NCBI GenBank assembly: GCA_948099385.1
Contig: CANUEZ040000020.1
Span: forward strand, 3,938,501-4,002,500
From: Fasciola hepatica
Taxonomy: Eukaryota; Platyhelminthes; Trematoda; Plagiorchiida; Fasciolidae
Direction: 5' to 3'
Length of the DNA: 64,000 nt
Shown: in pieces, positions 35,364-50,600 of the stretch
Numbering within the stretch: position 1 is the first letter of the stretch
Layout: each line of letters starts with the position of its first letter
Program-made: the position numbers and the translations under genes
Notes under the pieces: generated by a model
The model's database searches: none
What the model saw: the letters and a program-made list of their open reading frames with translations, nothing else
What the model was told of the DNA's origin: nothing

Positions 35364-35635
35364 ATGTCACAACTCACGGTTCCTCGGGGTGAATTCCTTG
35401 TTTGGCCAATGCTTTTGAACTACAGTCGAGATGAATGCTTCCAGATTCTCCGTCGTCTGGAATTGGAAGCATATTCAAAAGTTGTCTCCGTCTTCCGAGC
35501 GCAGGGTTCATTAACTGGGACGAAGCGGAAAGTACTCTACAAGTTGCAACGCCTTCTGAGCATCACTACAGATCGTCACAAAGCCGAAGTCAGACGAGCT
35601 CTAAATGATGAGGAACTTATTACTATCTCTGAGGC
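35364..35635 (+). CDS. EMSY: EMSY exon 1: ENT domain
   Basis: ATG at 35364 after the acceptor at 35350-35351. It encodes about 90 residues. SRDECFQILRRLELEAYSKV, VFRAQGSLTGTKRKVLYKLQ and TDRHKAEVRRALNDEELITI are close to the ENT domain of animal EMSY. ENT is a helical dimerisation and protein-binding fold. The exon ends GAGGC before donor GTAAGT, phase 2. Confidence 0.9.
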
Positions 35636-38600
35636 GTAAGTGTTTCATTCTTTTCTTTCTTAATCCTGGATTATAGTGCCTGCGGGAAGGAGGTATACGA
35701 AGAGTGGATTTCAGAAGGAAAACGTATCGCACCTGTTTTGCACCGACCCAGCGCCAAAACAGCATATATCGCAGAAGCAAATCGTGCAGCTTTCAGTCAA
35801 CTCTGTGAAAACTATTCCACTCCTCCACCTTGTGAAACCGCTTACCTCAGTTTGTCGCCAGACCAAATAACAACCGAGCCCAGATCTGAATCACCGGCAG
35901 TTGAGAAGAAAATGGTTACAAAAGTAAGGTTTTCAAGAGATTATATGAAGCGACGTTCCACGTGTGCGAAAATTTCACCTCATCCGCTTGAAACTAGTTC
36001 GGACAGCCATCAATCTTGTTTTGTTGTGTTTTGACTTCTTTCAACACTCTTCATTCAAAATTGATTTCACAGAATCGAATGAATCTAGAGGTTAGGCATT
36101 GTTGAGGGTATTGAATAGTATAGGGGAACACGCACACGAGTAAATCACGGCCTAATACTGTGGGTCATATTATCTAACGTCTCAAATCACTGGGATGGAA
36201 TCCCTCAGTTCGTTACTTTCGTTGCATATCTTAGTTGATATTTTTTTTACGAAATACTCCAAACCATATTGAGTGTACAGTTTTTGTCTTTGAGCGTTAT
36301 TGTTAGTCGTATGTGATCTGTTTGAGCAATATCTGTGCTTTGAGTTTTGATCAAATCTCATTATATTCTCTGTTTGGCTCTGGCGTTCCCAGATCGGTGG
36401 TGTTTGATGCGGAATTTATTACTCCATGTGAAATTAGTTTCAGGTTTACTTTGTGTTCGAGTTCGCATGCCCCACGAAATTCATGAATCAGTCGGTCAAC
36501 CCTCCTTGTTTGCTTCGTGTACTTTGTATTGTAGCCTTTGACCATCACCTTATTTTTCGATGATTATTATTTTTGACGCTTGTTCTCCCATCAGTTTGTA
36601 TTTCCGACACAATAATCACACCAGTGTGGGCTCTGTTGTACGGAGACACTGAGTAGTATTCACTCGGCACAAAAATAAATCACCGATTTTCACACGATGG
36701 ACACAGTTCGACAAAATATTGCTTGCGTCGATACTCCTCAAAAGATGAACTCATAACAACTTGTAATGATTAGGAACCGTTTGCTATTCGTGCAACTTTC
36801 AAAAGGGATATTTTAATTCATTTTTTTGCTCGGAAATACAGATCGGTGTATTTAATAGGAAAAACACCATGAATTAGACTAACGGAAGCTAGTGCAAATA
36901 GATGTGAGAACATTTAGGCAGAATCAGTTTAACGTGGCAGTTTCAAGATTTTAAAAGCCAAGTTTATCCCTTGCGTTGTGCACATTTTTCGTTTGCAATG
37001 CATCTATCTTTTTGAAATTTTATCGGAAAGATAGTTAAAACTTGATTGGTAGAGAGTTCACCAAACACGGTTATTGATTTCCTTTGCCTTTGGATTCCTA
37101 ATTTACCTAATCTCACGTCAGAGAAATTCCTTATTTCATGTATTCATTATAGATAACTACTCGGTCATTTGTTCCGTATTGTTTCTTGGGTTAACAAATC
37201 TGTTTCTTTTGAAGGAGTTTTGTATTTTAAGCGAGCAAACCTCAGTTTGTTCTTACGTACTTTTTGCCTGACCGTAGACTTATTCCAGCAAGGGAACTCA
37301 AACCAGCAAACCTTCCGGAGAAACATCATCCCCCATTCCCTTTGCTGGTGGGGATTCGCATGAAACTGACAACATTCCTCGGGTTGGATACGAAGTCACA
37401 TGCGAGACTGAGAATTTGTCTTTGCCATCCGAAATGCTTAACGGGCACGTAAAACAAAGGACGCCATTCGTGTTAGAGCCCAAAAATACCATCCGGTGTG
37501 GCCGCGATGCAATCGAGGACCAATCTGAATCATTTCCAAATCACCTAACCTCGGAGTCCGCTCGTGTCTCTCTCAGCGCTCAGCTAAACTCAGCCCATAG
37601 TGCTCCTTCTACGGAATCTCTTCTCACCTTCGGTAAACTGACTGATCTTATGCAAACCATGGAAAACAAACACGGACCGGCTGAACTCACTTCCATGGGA
37701 TCACAACTGTCGCGAAAACGGTCCTTGTCCACTAGTCCTAATACCGCAGAATCGCTGACTGTTCCCAGCAAACTGCTGAGTCTCGTTCATGCTCCAAGTA
37801 CGCTGACTACTGCAGCCCGTAGACCAGTTCAATCGCAACTGATGCAAAATAATCCACAATCTGAGGCTGCGATGATTAATCCAGCTACCGTGCAGTTGCT
37901 ACCAAAAACCACGGAAACATTATCATCCAATTATTCTACGGTTCAGAGAGTTCAGCCAAAATCAACCCACAGTGTCATTGGATTACACTCGAGTTCTACG
38001 AACCGGCCACATTCTCAGCTAGTCTTACAAATGTGTCGACCTGCGTCTGAAACCTTGTCAACGGTGGTGAGTGAAATTTATTGATTATTGCATTTGCTTT
38101 CATTCATCATGTAGCTTTTGGTTGCACTTTATAATTCGGCGGTCATAATGTCTAATGCTAATTCACTGGTATTTGTTGCTTCACTGGACAGGAATCAGCA
38201 CTAAATTCACTCACAATTGGGATCAGATTGATGGTGTGCATTATAAGACCTCTTGTCTAAAAAGGTCCCGGCGATCTTGCATTTGTAGACTGCTCGTGCG
38301 TGATAGCCAACTCAGGCTTGGTTCCATAACGAGGTTATATCAAACAGTTTTTTCCTTGTAGAAAAGTCTTCCAGTGGAAACACAGCTTCTGGGCATAATT
38401 CAACTTTTTCTCGACACAGAGAGGGCTTTCAACTCGGTCTCCGGCACAGTTCTCTGTGGCTTCCTCCTTGACAGACGTCCATGAGAAATTCGCATCTAAG
38501 TAACGGAGACAGTCCGAGCACTGTTCGTAAATCCGGATAGATTACTGCACCATGATATGCTAACCAAAGCCAGAGGACCTAGGTACTAAGCTGACGGCTG

Positions 38601-41600
38601 ATCTCACTGTAACTGTCACCAGTTAGACCCTTCTTTCTTTTCGTCTTCCCGGTCTTCAATAAACCATTAATTTTTGTACCATGAGCGCAAACTGAAATTT
38701 GCGAAAAGTGAAATTTGACTAACGACAAGTTCGCCGTCGGCAGCAAGTTTCGTGGTCAAGACCCAATATCTTGGTGAATAATGCTAAATTGTCGACCGAC
38801 ACGAATCTTTAAGACTTCAGTTGCAAATCGGTCTGGAGGTTATCGTTAGTCTATATTTGTTCGCTAATTTGATAGCAATGCCAGTTCATAGGAATTGTGA
38901 CACCGGTGATTGTAGTTGTCCAATGGTATGATGCCGTAATGCATTTGTGACTCTCATAAATGTTGTAGTCAGTGAAACCTGCCAATTGCAATAGGGCAGG
39001 TCAAGAAATGGGCTAGCGCGGAACTCGTTTGAAAAATGTATCGGGTTTGTCCATTACAATAGAGTTCTCTACCGCCGCTCAACCAGAAATAACGCTGAAT
39101 TCACTTGTGGGCTCCCAACAAAACTCAGTGTCAGATTTCACTTCTCCCTCAGCAGTGTACTATGAACTAACAACTTTCGATAAACAAGGTTAGCGGTTCG
39201 GACAATCTGCCAACGATAATCGTAAAGGAGTGCACAAAAACATTGTCTGCAATAATGTCGGAACTTTTCAATAGATGTTTAACTCAAAAGTACACTCCTG
39301 ACTGCTGGAGAGTGGCTTCTATTATTCCGGTGCCTAGAAAAGATAATCAAAATTACACCCCATCGCCTGTACATCAGTTGTCCTCAAAATGTTTGAAAAG
39401 CCTCGTTCTGCGTAGAATCTCTCCGCAGATCAATGAAATGACCCTAACCAATTTGCATATCGACGCTCCCGCCTGATATTTGAATGCTGTAGCATCGTGC
39501 ACTCATTTTATTTTATCCTTGTTAAGCCGCAAAAGTCAAGCAGTCAGTGTGTGCTTTCTTGACTACAGTGATGTGTTGACAGGTTCAAATTACTCAAGGT
39601 TCTTGAGAACAATTGCTGTCCGGGTACTTTTACAATCGCCAACAATTTTCCCAGTATCATGATCAAACCTTTTCAGCGTTTTCTTCTACAGTAGATGTTT
39701 TGCAAGGATCCACTCTGTCAGCCCTCTTGTTTTTTGACTATACTTCTTCCATGCTTTTATACGATGACAGTTTGCTTAGTAAGTATGCTGATGACATAAT
39801 TTTTGGTACACTCCTCTCCATTGGTTCTCTTCAAACACTCTTGCAACAAAAAGTCACTGAACTCACCAACTGGTCCTCCGGTCTCAATCTAAAAATGAAC
39901 CCTCTCAAATGTTCCGATATTTTATTTTTATCTTTACAATAACATTAGTTATTCTGATCCTATTTTATCCAATTCTGACCTACTCATAAACGATGCGCAC
40001 ATTGTTAGAACATCATCTTCCAAGTATCTCGAAGTGACTATCAGCCGTGATCTTTCCTGGTCCCATCAAGTCACAACAGTTCTCCAAAAAATCAGACCGT
40101 TTACATTTTACGTGCTACGTCTTAAGTCTTTTTCTACTCCACTCAGTTTATTCAAACGCTTTATATTCGAATGTGTCCTACCGCTTTAATGCGATTATCT
40201 CTCCAGCTCCATGGTTATCGTCGCAAACCGCAAACCCGATTAGCCGTGCAACGTTTGTGTGATCCAGAAGTACGCACCCGTTATGAGCGGAAGTTAGCGC
40301 ATGAGCTAGAATCTACGACGAACAGAAATGTAGATGAGCATTGGGCTCATATCAAACAGGCGATGCACGTTGCAGCAGGTTTCGCCTGTGGTCCTCGATT
40401 CGTTATCCATCAAAGACACTGGATCTCGCAAGAGTCCTTGAGTGTAATGGATCAAAAGCGTCAGCTCTCAAACTGTAAGGAGATGAATAAGATACGAAGA
40501 AATCTACAAAAGCAAGTTACGAAAAGCCTTAAGAATGATCTCGAAAATTGGTGGGTCAAGGTAACCAAAGAAATGGAAATAGCAGCTGCTTCAGGTAACA
40601 GTCAAAGACTGTTCAAACTTATTCGTGACACCGGTGGACGGCGAACTCAGGTCAGTGAAACGATTTGGGATAGAAATGGAGAACCCATCCATAGCAAACA
40701 GCAAAGGCTTGACCGATGGGTCGAATACTTCAAGGAGCAGTTTAACTGGCCGCACGCTGGTGTAGTTCATCCTGTATCAACAACTGTGACTCCTTGGGTG
40801 GTATCACTTGAGCCCACATCAAAAGTAGAATTAGAGTCATGTATTCGATTACTAAGGCGGGGGAAAGCGCCAGGTCCCGACGAACTTCCTCCAGTTCTTT
40901 TCAAACTGGGGGGTGAGGCGTTGATAAAATCACTTACCGCTTTGCTCCGTGACATTTGGAACGTGGAGCGTATTCCTTTAATGTGGAATGAGTCGTTGAA
41001 TGTTCCCATCTTCAAGAAGGGAATACGCAATGACTGTGGTGATCATCGTGGGATTAGCTTAATTCCGATAGTCACAAAAGTATTAGCTTCGATTTTGCTG
41101 CATCATCTTACACCGGCTCGCGAGAGGAACACCCGCGAACAGCAGACTGGATTCCGCCCAGTTCGAGGATGCACCGGCCAGATTTCTACTGTTCGCCAGT
41201 TACTTGAAACGTGTCACGTGCACCGTCGACCGACAATAATGGCTTTCTTTGAATTGAAAGACGCCTTCGCTTCAGTTGATCGAACATCGCTTTTCAGTAC
41301 TCTTCATCGAAAAGGTATGCCCCAGAAGTTCGTGAACCTACTGAGATCATTGTATTCTCATACTTCTGGCCGCGTTAGGGTTTACGGCGAACTATCCGGT
41401 CTGTTCGAAACGACCAGTGGTGTTCGACAGGGATGTCCTTTGTCTCCATTCCTGTTTAACTTCGTCATGGACGAGATAATGGAGAGTGCGTTGCAAAATC
41501 TTTAGGATGTAGGCGTCGAACCAGGAAATAGTGAGAGGCTATGTGACCTAGATTACGCGGACGACGTTGTCTGCTTGTTCGAATGCACGGAACATGCTCA

Positions 41601-44600
41601 GCTTGCACTAGATAGACTCTCAAGAGCTGTAGCTCCATTCGGCATGCGCTTAGCACCTTCGAAGTGTAAAGTGATGTTACAAGACTGGACGTCAACAATT
41701 CCGAGCTTGATGCTCGATGGGGAGGTGCTGTCAGTTGTTGACCACTTCACCTACCTCGGTAGCTGCGTGACGACGGATGGGAGCACAGAAGTAGAGGTGA
41801 GCACGTGGATATCCAAGGCTCGATTGGCGTACACTGGACTAAAGCACTTGTGACGCCGACCTGATATTTCACTGAAGTTGAAAGGCCGTGTATACTGTGC
41901 TGCAGTGCGTTCAGTTTTGTTGTATGGTTGCAAAACTTGGAGTCTGCGTGCTGAAGATATTCGCCGTCTTGAGGTATTTGACCATCGATCTTTACGTAGT
42001 ATCGCTAGGATTGGGTGGAATAGCCGAGTAAGCAACGATGAGGTCAGAAATCGAGTATTGGGTAGTAATTCGGAGAACGTTCTGTCACAGCGTATCCAGA
42101 ATAGTAGACTTCATTGGTTGGGGCATGTGTTACGTACGGCAAACACATGCCTACCGTACCGTGTCCTATTCTCTGTTCCTCCTAGGGAGTGGAAGAGACC
42201 ACGTGGAGGTCAACAGATGAAGTGGCAGCGAGGAATGAGAAAATGTATAGCGAAGTTAGGAAAAGTAGATGCTTCACGTCTTCGTGGTTGGGGTCCAAAA
42301 GATCCGTCTACAAGTTGGCTGGAGACGCTGAAGGATATGGCTTCGAACCGCGAGCAGTGGCGATCGTTTTGTTAATTTCTGTCGAATCAGAATGATTGAC
42401 CAGTCTGTTCGTACAGTTAGGTTGTGTATTCCGTGTGTTGGCTACTAGGGCATTCTTTCCTTTTCCCACCCATGTAGGTCCAGTCCCTGTCCATCTTGTA
42501 TATTCATACTTTCTAATTCAGCGTGCAAGATGGTGAGAAAGACAGTGGTCATTGGGGCTTGCCTTATTGTTTAACGCTGTACGATGATGATGATGATGAT
42601 ACCGCTTTAACTCTATACTTCTTCCGTTATCTTTCCAGGTCTGCTTGTGAAAGACTTTTAACTTGCTGTCAGATTCATCAAGCACCTTCCTTGTTGTAGT
42701 AGGATCTCCTGTGATCAGCTTTCTCAACCTATAATGTCTCAACTTAAACATGTTTGCCAAAATTTTGCTCAAAAGATACTGGATAACGAGTCACATCTTT
42801 ATCCAGATCCCAGTAAATATGTTTGTGCATCTTCAACTAAAAACACTCGTTTGCCCGTACCGTTGTCTACAAATCGTCGACGGCTCCCCGTCTCGCCAGG
42901 TTCCTCACCAACCCTAACAATCATAGAGGAACTAAAAAAACCGGTTAAGCTGAAGACTTCTCTCCTCTACATGTACCGTCCTCTATTTATGCCTGTATAT
43001 AATAATTTTGTAGCTGCTGAATACTCACCTCCGGATGCTTAAAGTGATCACTTGATTTGATATGCAGAAGCCAGGGAACGACCAGCGGGAAAGGTATGCA
43101 CGACATTTATCATATTTCGCGTTCAGCGAATTTCAGTCTCATAATTGGCCTTTTGGGCAAAAACTTACCGATAGGGCTGTATAGCGTCGGTTACCATTAA
43201 AATGGGAGGTACATTTGAAAACAAAAGTGAATTAACACAAACACTACAAACAGTATCAAGTCGACAAAGAAAACTTTTAAATACAAGAGCGCCACTTAAC
43301 GCCACTTGTAGTTCCCCTCTTGCTCTTTTCTTACTCTTGTTATTTTCTTTCTAATTTCTGATCGAGACTCCTGCTGACAGATAGCCACCAAAGCCTCTGC
43401 ACCCGGGGCCTGGTTTATGGTTTGTTGAACTAAACGGATCCATACGCTTTGCACTCCTGATATTTCACAGCGTTTTCTGCCTACTCATGAGTAACTACAT
43501 TGTCGAAGGTGATACACCTAAGCCGATCAAGGTTGTCACTCAAATGAACCTCCACTTTGGTATACGATGTAGAGCTTTGACCTTTTCCCAAAATTTTACT
43601 GACAAAAAAGAGTCGCTGAAGATAATATAGATGCTGATGATCTAAGGGAATAGTGGCTTTTTGTCTTTGCTTACAGCAGCTTGGTACATAGTGATTCGGA
43701 TCAGTTTAATTTGTTTAATTGTAACATCAAATTGCCTGTTGATTTTGGTATGCTTATGTGTGGTAACTTAAATATCTGAGGGATTTTTCGCCGCGAATGA
43801 CCTGATTCGTTTTGGAATATGAATAGTGTGGAACTTTATACAAAACTGCTTTGACTCTGCAAATAACTGGTATTTTGATCACCATCGCTTGCTTGTGTTT
43901 TCGGGATCATCTGAAATGTTTTCATCCTAGATCCAGACCCACAAAAATATATTTGCTGCTAATTGACTCAAATGTTGTCTGGTACGATATTAATTCAACG
44001 TTGTTGTCAATGTTTGAGGCTTGCACTCATGACGTACATGTACACACACACACACACACATACGAGGTATTTATCAGCATTTCCTCACTCACACCCAGGA
44101 CCCCACCATTGGTTCATCGAGGTCTAATAACGCTGTCATCATCCCGCCTCGCCTGGTTCAAGCAAACACAGTTAGTCGAACCTATCCCGGGATGCAGGTG
44201 CCTGCGAGCAGCATATCCTTCAAATCACCGCTTATCGGGTCCAGAGCTCAACGATGTGTTCCTTCTTCGGTGAACGATTCCGGGGTGGATAGCACACAGC
44301 GTACGTATTCAGGCGCGGTGACCCCAAGCATCACCATGGTTCATAGCTTGCAAGGTACGTTGATCGTGGAGTTCATTTGCCATGAAGTTGTCAAATGAGA
44401 ACATCAAGAAGAAGAACTGAGAATTTGTGAATTATTGGATCAGTTACTGTCCAGCTTCGAAAACATTACAAATAACAGCGTTATTGTATTGCCTTTAAAT
44501 TGAAACGAGGTTTTTGTGTTCGTGCATCATGAGCTTCAAATCCAAATAGTATGAGACTCGTGTTAAGTTAAGAGATTTTTGTATGTCGTGTTTTGAGTCG

Positions 44601-47600
44601 AAAACTGGTTTGAGTGTTCGAAGATAGTTCTAGGATTTAAGATAGAGACGAATAAGTGAAACATCTGCAAAATTGTTTCCAAAATCTAACCGTTTAGGCC
44701 AACTCCTTGAGTCGCATATACTATCATTCCGTTGAAGCAAAAAAGGATGCTTCGCCCATAAGGACAGTGCTCGCAGGTGATTTCAACTTTAAATTCGAAA
44801 AATAGCGCATCAGAAGCTTGTTTAGCGGGTCATTCAGGTCTTCTCATACGGTGAGCCGATCACAGCGACGAACTTTAGTTTTACTCAGTACAACACAGTT
44901 CGTGATGCGCAACGGTTCTGGTTTGAACTGTAGGTCCCATTGGTCCACATACATGGGCCTTGACCATGCTTTGTTGTTGATACACTTCAGCTGAAAGATA
45001 GACCCAATTCACAGACGTAACTAGTTGTCACCGTTTGTTGCGTCTAGTTGTTCATACACGCTGTGTGGCAAATTTTTCACATGAACAAGAGAAGAATTTG
45101 TAAAACATCGGGTGCTGCTGAATCCCGATTAAGGAAACTAGAATCAAAGTGGACAATTAGTTCACAATCAGATACAGTGGCTTAAGTTTGAGGTTGATTA
45201 GCAATAATGAAAAATCACCAGCATAAGATGGCTTTCTCCCTGGGGTCGAATAAATGACTCCCCCAACAGAAAAAAAATCTGGTTGGGGATCCTCTAGTTG
45301 AAACCATAACCCTGCTGCGCGACGTTTGGAATAAGGAGCTGTTACTGAATAAAATGTTTATTATCTTCAGCAGCAGAGAAAAATTCGTAAACGGTGCGGC
45401 CGAATTCCGTTGAGGGCACAATTTTATTTCTAACGCTCAAGTCGGTTCGCATGTGGTCGTCCAAAAAATTAATTTCCTTCATTCTTGTCATCTATTCTTA
45501 ATTGACAAGGTGGTCCCATTGGGTTCTGTCCTTTCTGTTGGTATTTTATGCGTCTCGTTGTTTGTATGGTTAGTAAATTGTGCACGTTTCGTTGTTTCCT
45601 TGGATCATGATGATGATGCCTCAGCAAAGTAAACAACTTTCTTGGTCACTGCATTCCTATTCTTCAGACATACCGTGGGTTTTGTACGTAATATTCTATC
45701 TGGAACAGTGCTTACTTTGAAAACGCCAGTGGAGATCTCCAGTGAATGATAGGTGCCCCATCTTTCTGTTCACGGTTTGCGCCAACAGAATTTTCGAGAT
45801 GTTAGATCTCAGACACAAGCGACCCTTTTTTTGTCCGAGTTGGTGGCCGGATTTCGGCTACGTACAAAGAAACCAGTTAGACTTCTGGTACCATTTCATC
45901 AGTAGTTCGCAGTCTAAAAAGCTGATCTGGTTCACTGAACGTGTGATAATTCACTTCATTTCCATTTCTGAAATAATATCTCGCAAAACCTCAGTCATAT
46001 GAAACCGTATAAGAGATATTGTGGAACCAAATAGATAAAAATGTCGCTGTTCTTCGTCTTCCGACTAATCGCTAAAGAGATGTGGGATGAACAGTTTAAC
46101 AGTTGCTCATATTATTTCGTTTGTTGTACTCACTGTAATACTAGTAACATTTATCTAAATCTGTATCAGTCGCCTCTGTCATCATCATCATTCCATCATT
46201 TTTTCTGTCATTTATTTTATTGTTCACGCTTTGACAAATGAGATCAGTTGCACGTTTGACACAAATTCTGAACTCGATTGACATCAGTAATGTTCTACCT
46301 TTGATCGTGTGCTCGATATCCACCCTTCTGTAATTAATCTTCTGGTCATTCAGTTTACATTTCTCGTGGAATTCTCTCTCCGTTCAGGTGTGGGTGGGAC
46401 AAATCGAATTCCCACGGCAATGAACACCGTCGTCCTGTCTACTGCGTCCTCTTTTACCGCCGAATTGTCAAGACCTTCGATTTCCATGTCCCATGTACCA
46501 TCGATTCAGTCCATTGCTGCGTCACCGTTCAAATCGAATTCAGTTGCGGTTGTTAACACTCCGAATAACCATTTCTCCTGTGGTCTGTCAAACAATCCAG
46601 CTCCATGCGCAAGTATGGACAGTACTCCTGGACAATCCTCTTTGGCTGCCAGGCGTCTTGTCTCTTCTGCACAACCACTAATTGTTCCCGGGCTTTCAGT
46701 TGCATCAAACGTAGTGCAAAACGCCACCAGTACATCTAGTAATAATGTTATCGTTTTCCAACGTGGTGAGTAGATGAAATGCTTTTATCCTATTTTTCTA
46801 TCCTCATTTCTTGACTTTCTCGCAAGTCTTGTATTGCTTCCAAAACCGAAATCAGTTCCTATAGTTTGGTAAATGGGGTAAAATTTACCTTTTGCAAGAT
46901 GTTATAACATTTTTACGAAGAGGAACTCCACAACACAGATTTCAGTTGCTTGCTGCGCGAAATGACTTCTAGTCCTACTGTCTTAGGTCGTTCCTGCGGT
47001 TGTTTATTCAGAATTTTGTTCGCAAATTCGGTACAACCTTCACTTTTCGTTCAGTTGTTTCCCGATCACGACACCTAGCCGTCTCCACAAACGTATATAA
47101 CCAATGGGTAGGAGGGTCTCTTAGATCCTATCCAAGAAGTCTAGCACGCCCTAAACGGCCAAGTCCACAGGTAAGGTTTTTCATACCTTTCTTCTATTTC
47201 ATGGACTGATCACCCTTAATCATCTTCCAACCGCTACTCGCCTCAGCAAACATGGCACGCCGAGGAATCCTGCCAGGGAACATGCGCAACGCATGTCCTG
47301 ACCGTCTTAATTTGGTGACATTTAGTGTTTCATCCAATGATTTGGTTCGTGGAATCTAAGGCTCTTCGCCGAACCCCAGCATTGCTTATACGGTGTTCCC
47401 ACCAGATTCGAGTGATGCTACGAAGACATCGGTGTCCAGATACCGACATTCTTCGTGTATCCTCGACCCTTGATGGTCATGTTTCTGAACCATACAGAAA
47501 CATGGGCCTGACTGCTGCAGCGTACACTCGACCCTTGATAGATAAACGGATGTTATATCGACGCCACAGATGACAGATTGGTAAATGCCAAACGGGCCTT

Positions 47601-50600
47601 ATGTATACGCGAAGACCACTCCTCCGATATCCGACCGCTGGGTTAGATGCAGCCGCCCAGATAACAGAACTTATCTACGAGGTCTATAGTTGTCCTAGAT
47701 ACTGAAAGGTTTGGTGTTGGACCAACCCAATCTTGCAACAGAATCTTGCACTTTGAAGGTGTAAAACGCACACCGAACATTGCTACGCAGTCTGTCAAGC
47801 TGTCTAGGAAAGTTTGCCACTTACTTCGATCTTCATTTATAAGAACAATGTCGTCCGCATATTGAGGGTCTAACACTTACACCCGGGGAAAGTTCAATGC
47901 CGCTATCCTCACCTGACAAAAGTGCGGTCTCTTAGACCATACCGATCACAAAGGTACGGAGAAAAGGAGAAAGGGGGCAAACCTGATGTACACCACTTCT
48001 CATGGTGTACTCGGGTGAAAGAGCACCTTAAGCCCGAACTCGGCTCTGGCTGTTCACGTAGAGGGACTTTATAATGAGAATGAATTTCTATGGTACACCC
48101 TTCAACATAAGGCAGCGCCAGAGAACTGTGCGGTCGACTAAGTCTAAGGCCGCTTTAAGATCAAGAAAAACGGAGATAGTGGGCCAGCGGAAGGTATGTC
48201 TATGTTCCAAAATTTGTTGAAGAGTGAAGATGTAATCAATGTAGCCTCGGCCAGGTCTAAACCAAGCTTGATTCTCGCGCTAGCGGTGGAGAACAATCCC
48301 GGTGAGCAGTTTGGATGCGATGCTAACCAGACTTATTCCCCTGTGGTTTTCACAGAAGGACCTGTCATCCTTTTTATAAATCGGCACGATCATCGATTCA
48401 CACCAACTCTTTCCAACTTGTTCCCTAACCCATACCAAATCGAAGAGTTTTGTCAACTCCGATAACAATGTTGAGCCAGTGTCTTTGAAGGTAGACGGAG
48501 GCAACCCATCCGGCCAAGCAGCTTTATGTCGTTTAAGATAGCTTATCTCACGAAGAACCTCCGTTTCTGACGGGGGACTAGTATCTACAACCAAAGCTGG
48601 AGTTATGGTGCTACTCAGCAAACCTGTCATGGATAAGGGTCAACTTAACTGCTTCTCGAAATGCTCCACCCAACGAACTAGAAGAAGCTCCGGAGTTTGA
48701 ATCAGTGAGCCGTTCGCCTCTTTGATCAGTTCACTGACGCCTGGATTTCCGGAACCGATATTTCTGATTAGACGGAAAAGGTTGCGGCTATTGTCAATCG
48801 CGGCAGCTTTTTCCATCTTCCTACACTTCGCAATCCACCACTGATTACGGTCATTTCTCAGGCTACGAATCAGTTGGCGTTTAAGGCATCTCCGTGCCTC
48901 GTCATATCTAGAATCTGCGGGAATCGATCCGCGAGCATTTAACAGCGCAAGTGAGGATGCATATATCTATCGTTTCTGTGTGTCTGGTTGTTGGACCTTG
49001 GGCAGCATTGGCAGCCTCAAATGGAGCCGTTTGATCTCTGTCCATCGCTGTTCTAGATCCTGGTCATTTGAATGTATCGATAACCTGGTGGATAATTCTG
49101 CTTGGAAAGTAGATCGATGGTTATTGTCCAGTAGCAGCTGCAGTGAACGGTTGGCTTTGGTGTTATTTCGCCACCGACGAGACGTAGGCTGAAACACGCG
49201 TGAAAAAGAGCGTGATCAGTGTCTACAGACGTGGGCCAAAATGATCAACAATCTTGGATTGAGCCGCACCAGCGGTAACTGATAGCAATGTGGTCGATCT
49301 GGGTCCAACGGTATGGAAACGCAGGAGGACGCCAGGTTAGTCGGTGCCGCTTTAACTGCGAGAAATTTGTACTCTCTGGGAATAGTCCATGGGCGAAAAG
49401 TAGTTGGATGAATCGGTCACCGTTATTGGTTGAATCGGCTGGAACGCCAATTCGGCCTTCTATATTTCTCTCCGTCTTGTCTAGGATTCCAACTTGAGCA
49501 TTAAAATTATCAGCAACGTGATGTCCGTAGAGCGCACACTGCGGAGCAGTTGTGACAAATCTTGGTAGGATTCGTCTTTAGCCTCAGAAGAGCTACAGTC
49601 AGTTGGGACATACACAGAAACGGCAAACAGGCATGAACGTTTTAGTCTAGTTATGTTTACATGCACAAAACCATTCAACCTAACCGCACACAGACGACTT
49701 CTGATAGAAATCCAGTCGAGCAGTGCACGCTAGGCTTTCATCCTCAGAGCGATGCCGACGGCAGCCTGACCACAAGCACTAGAGACCGTATCACCTAACG
49801 CGCAAAGAGTAAACAGAGAAGCTGAACTTATATCTGAGGATCGAAGTGTTAACACCGAGGTTGGGGTTTTAAAGGTTTCAAGAGTTCTAGTTAGGGCAGT
49901 CTTCTGTCCCGTTTGGTAAAGTGTGCGGATGTTGAAGGCAGCTAAGTGAAGAGAATGCTTAGGTCTGAGAATTGATTCTCTATTTCCTCCTGTCTGCCAG
50001 CTATCGTCCTTAGTGAGAGCTACGAGTTCTCGGTCACGACTCATTGTGGCTTCTTGTACCCATTTAGAATTGGAACTTAAAGGTTGAAGAGCAGAGAGAT
50101 AAATGTTTTCCGAGGGACTGCTGGTGGTTTTTGGGCTTATCGTACTTCGCGGCTGCCCACACTGCAGAAAGGGTTTTTCTTTGGGAACCCCAACCGGAGC
50201 CTTTAACTCAAACACTTTTGTTTAATTTAAGCTGTCGACCGCACCGTGCCAATGGGATATTAAATGATGATTCAGAGATCACTTTCAGAGCGCTTTGAAT
50301 TCGTTATGAGGTTTTGTGATGGCACGGTCAACTGAGACTGACTCGACCCTGAGCGCAGTTCGTATTCTATGGTTCCTCTGATATCCATTTCATCAGAATA
50401 TACGTTCATCAATTGCTACTAGTTTGGTGATGTTGCTCGTGAAATTTGGTTGATAGCACCATCAAAAGCATCTAAGGGTTAAAGCTGTGTCTCATTTACT
50501 GTAGGATAAGATAGAGAAAGTAGGATTCTCTTTCAGTTGTATATCTTAGTCTAGTAATCTTGAAGAAATCAGTGATGATACTGGAAGCTCGAGATACACT

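Noticed and set aside
36000..37270. Short open frames in EMSY intron 2
   Set aside because: Short, AT-rich, without domains, and located between two well-supported exons that join in phase.
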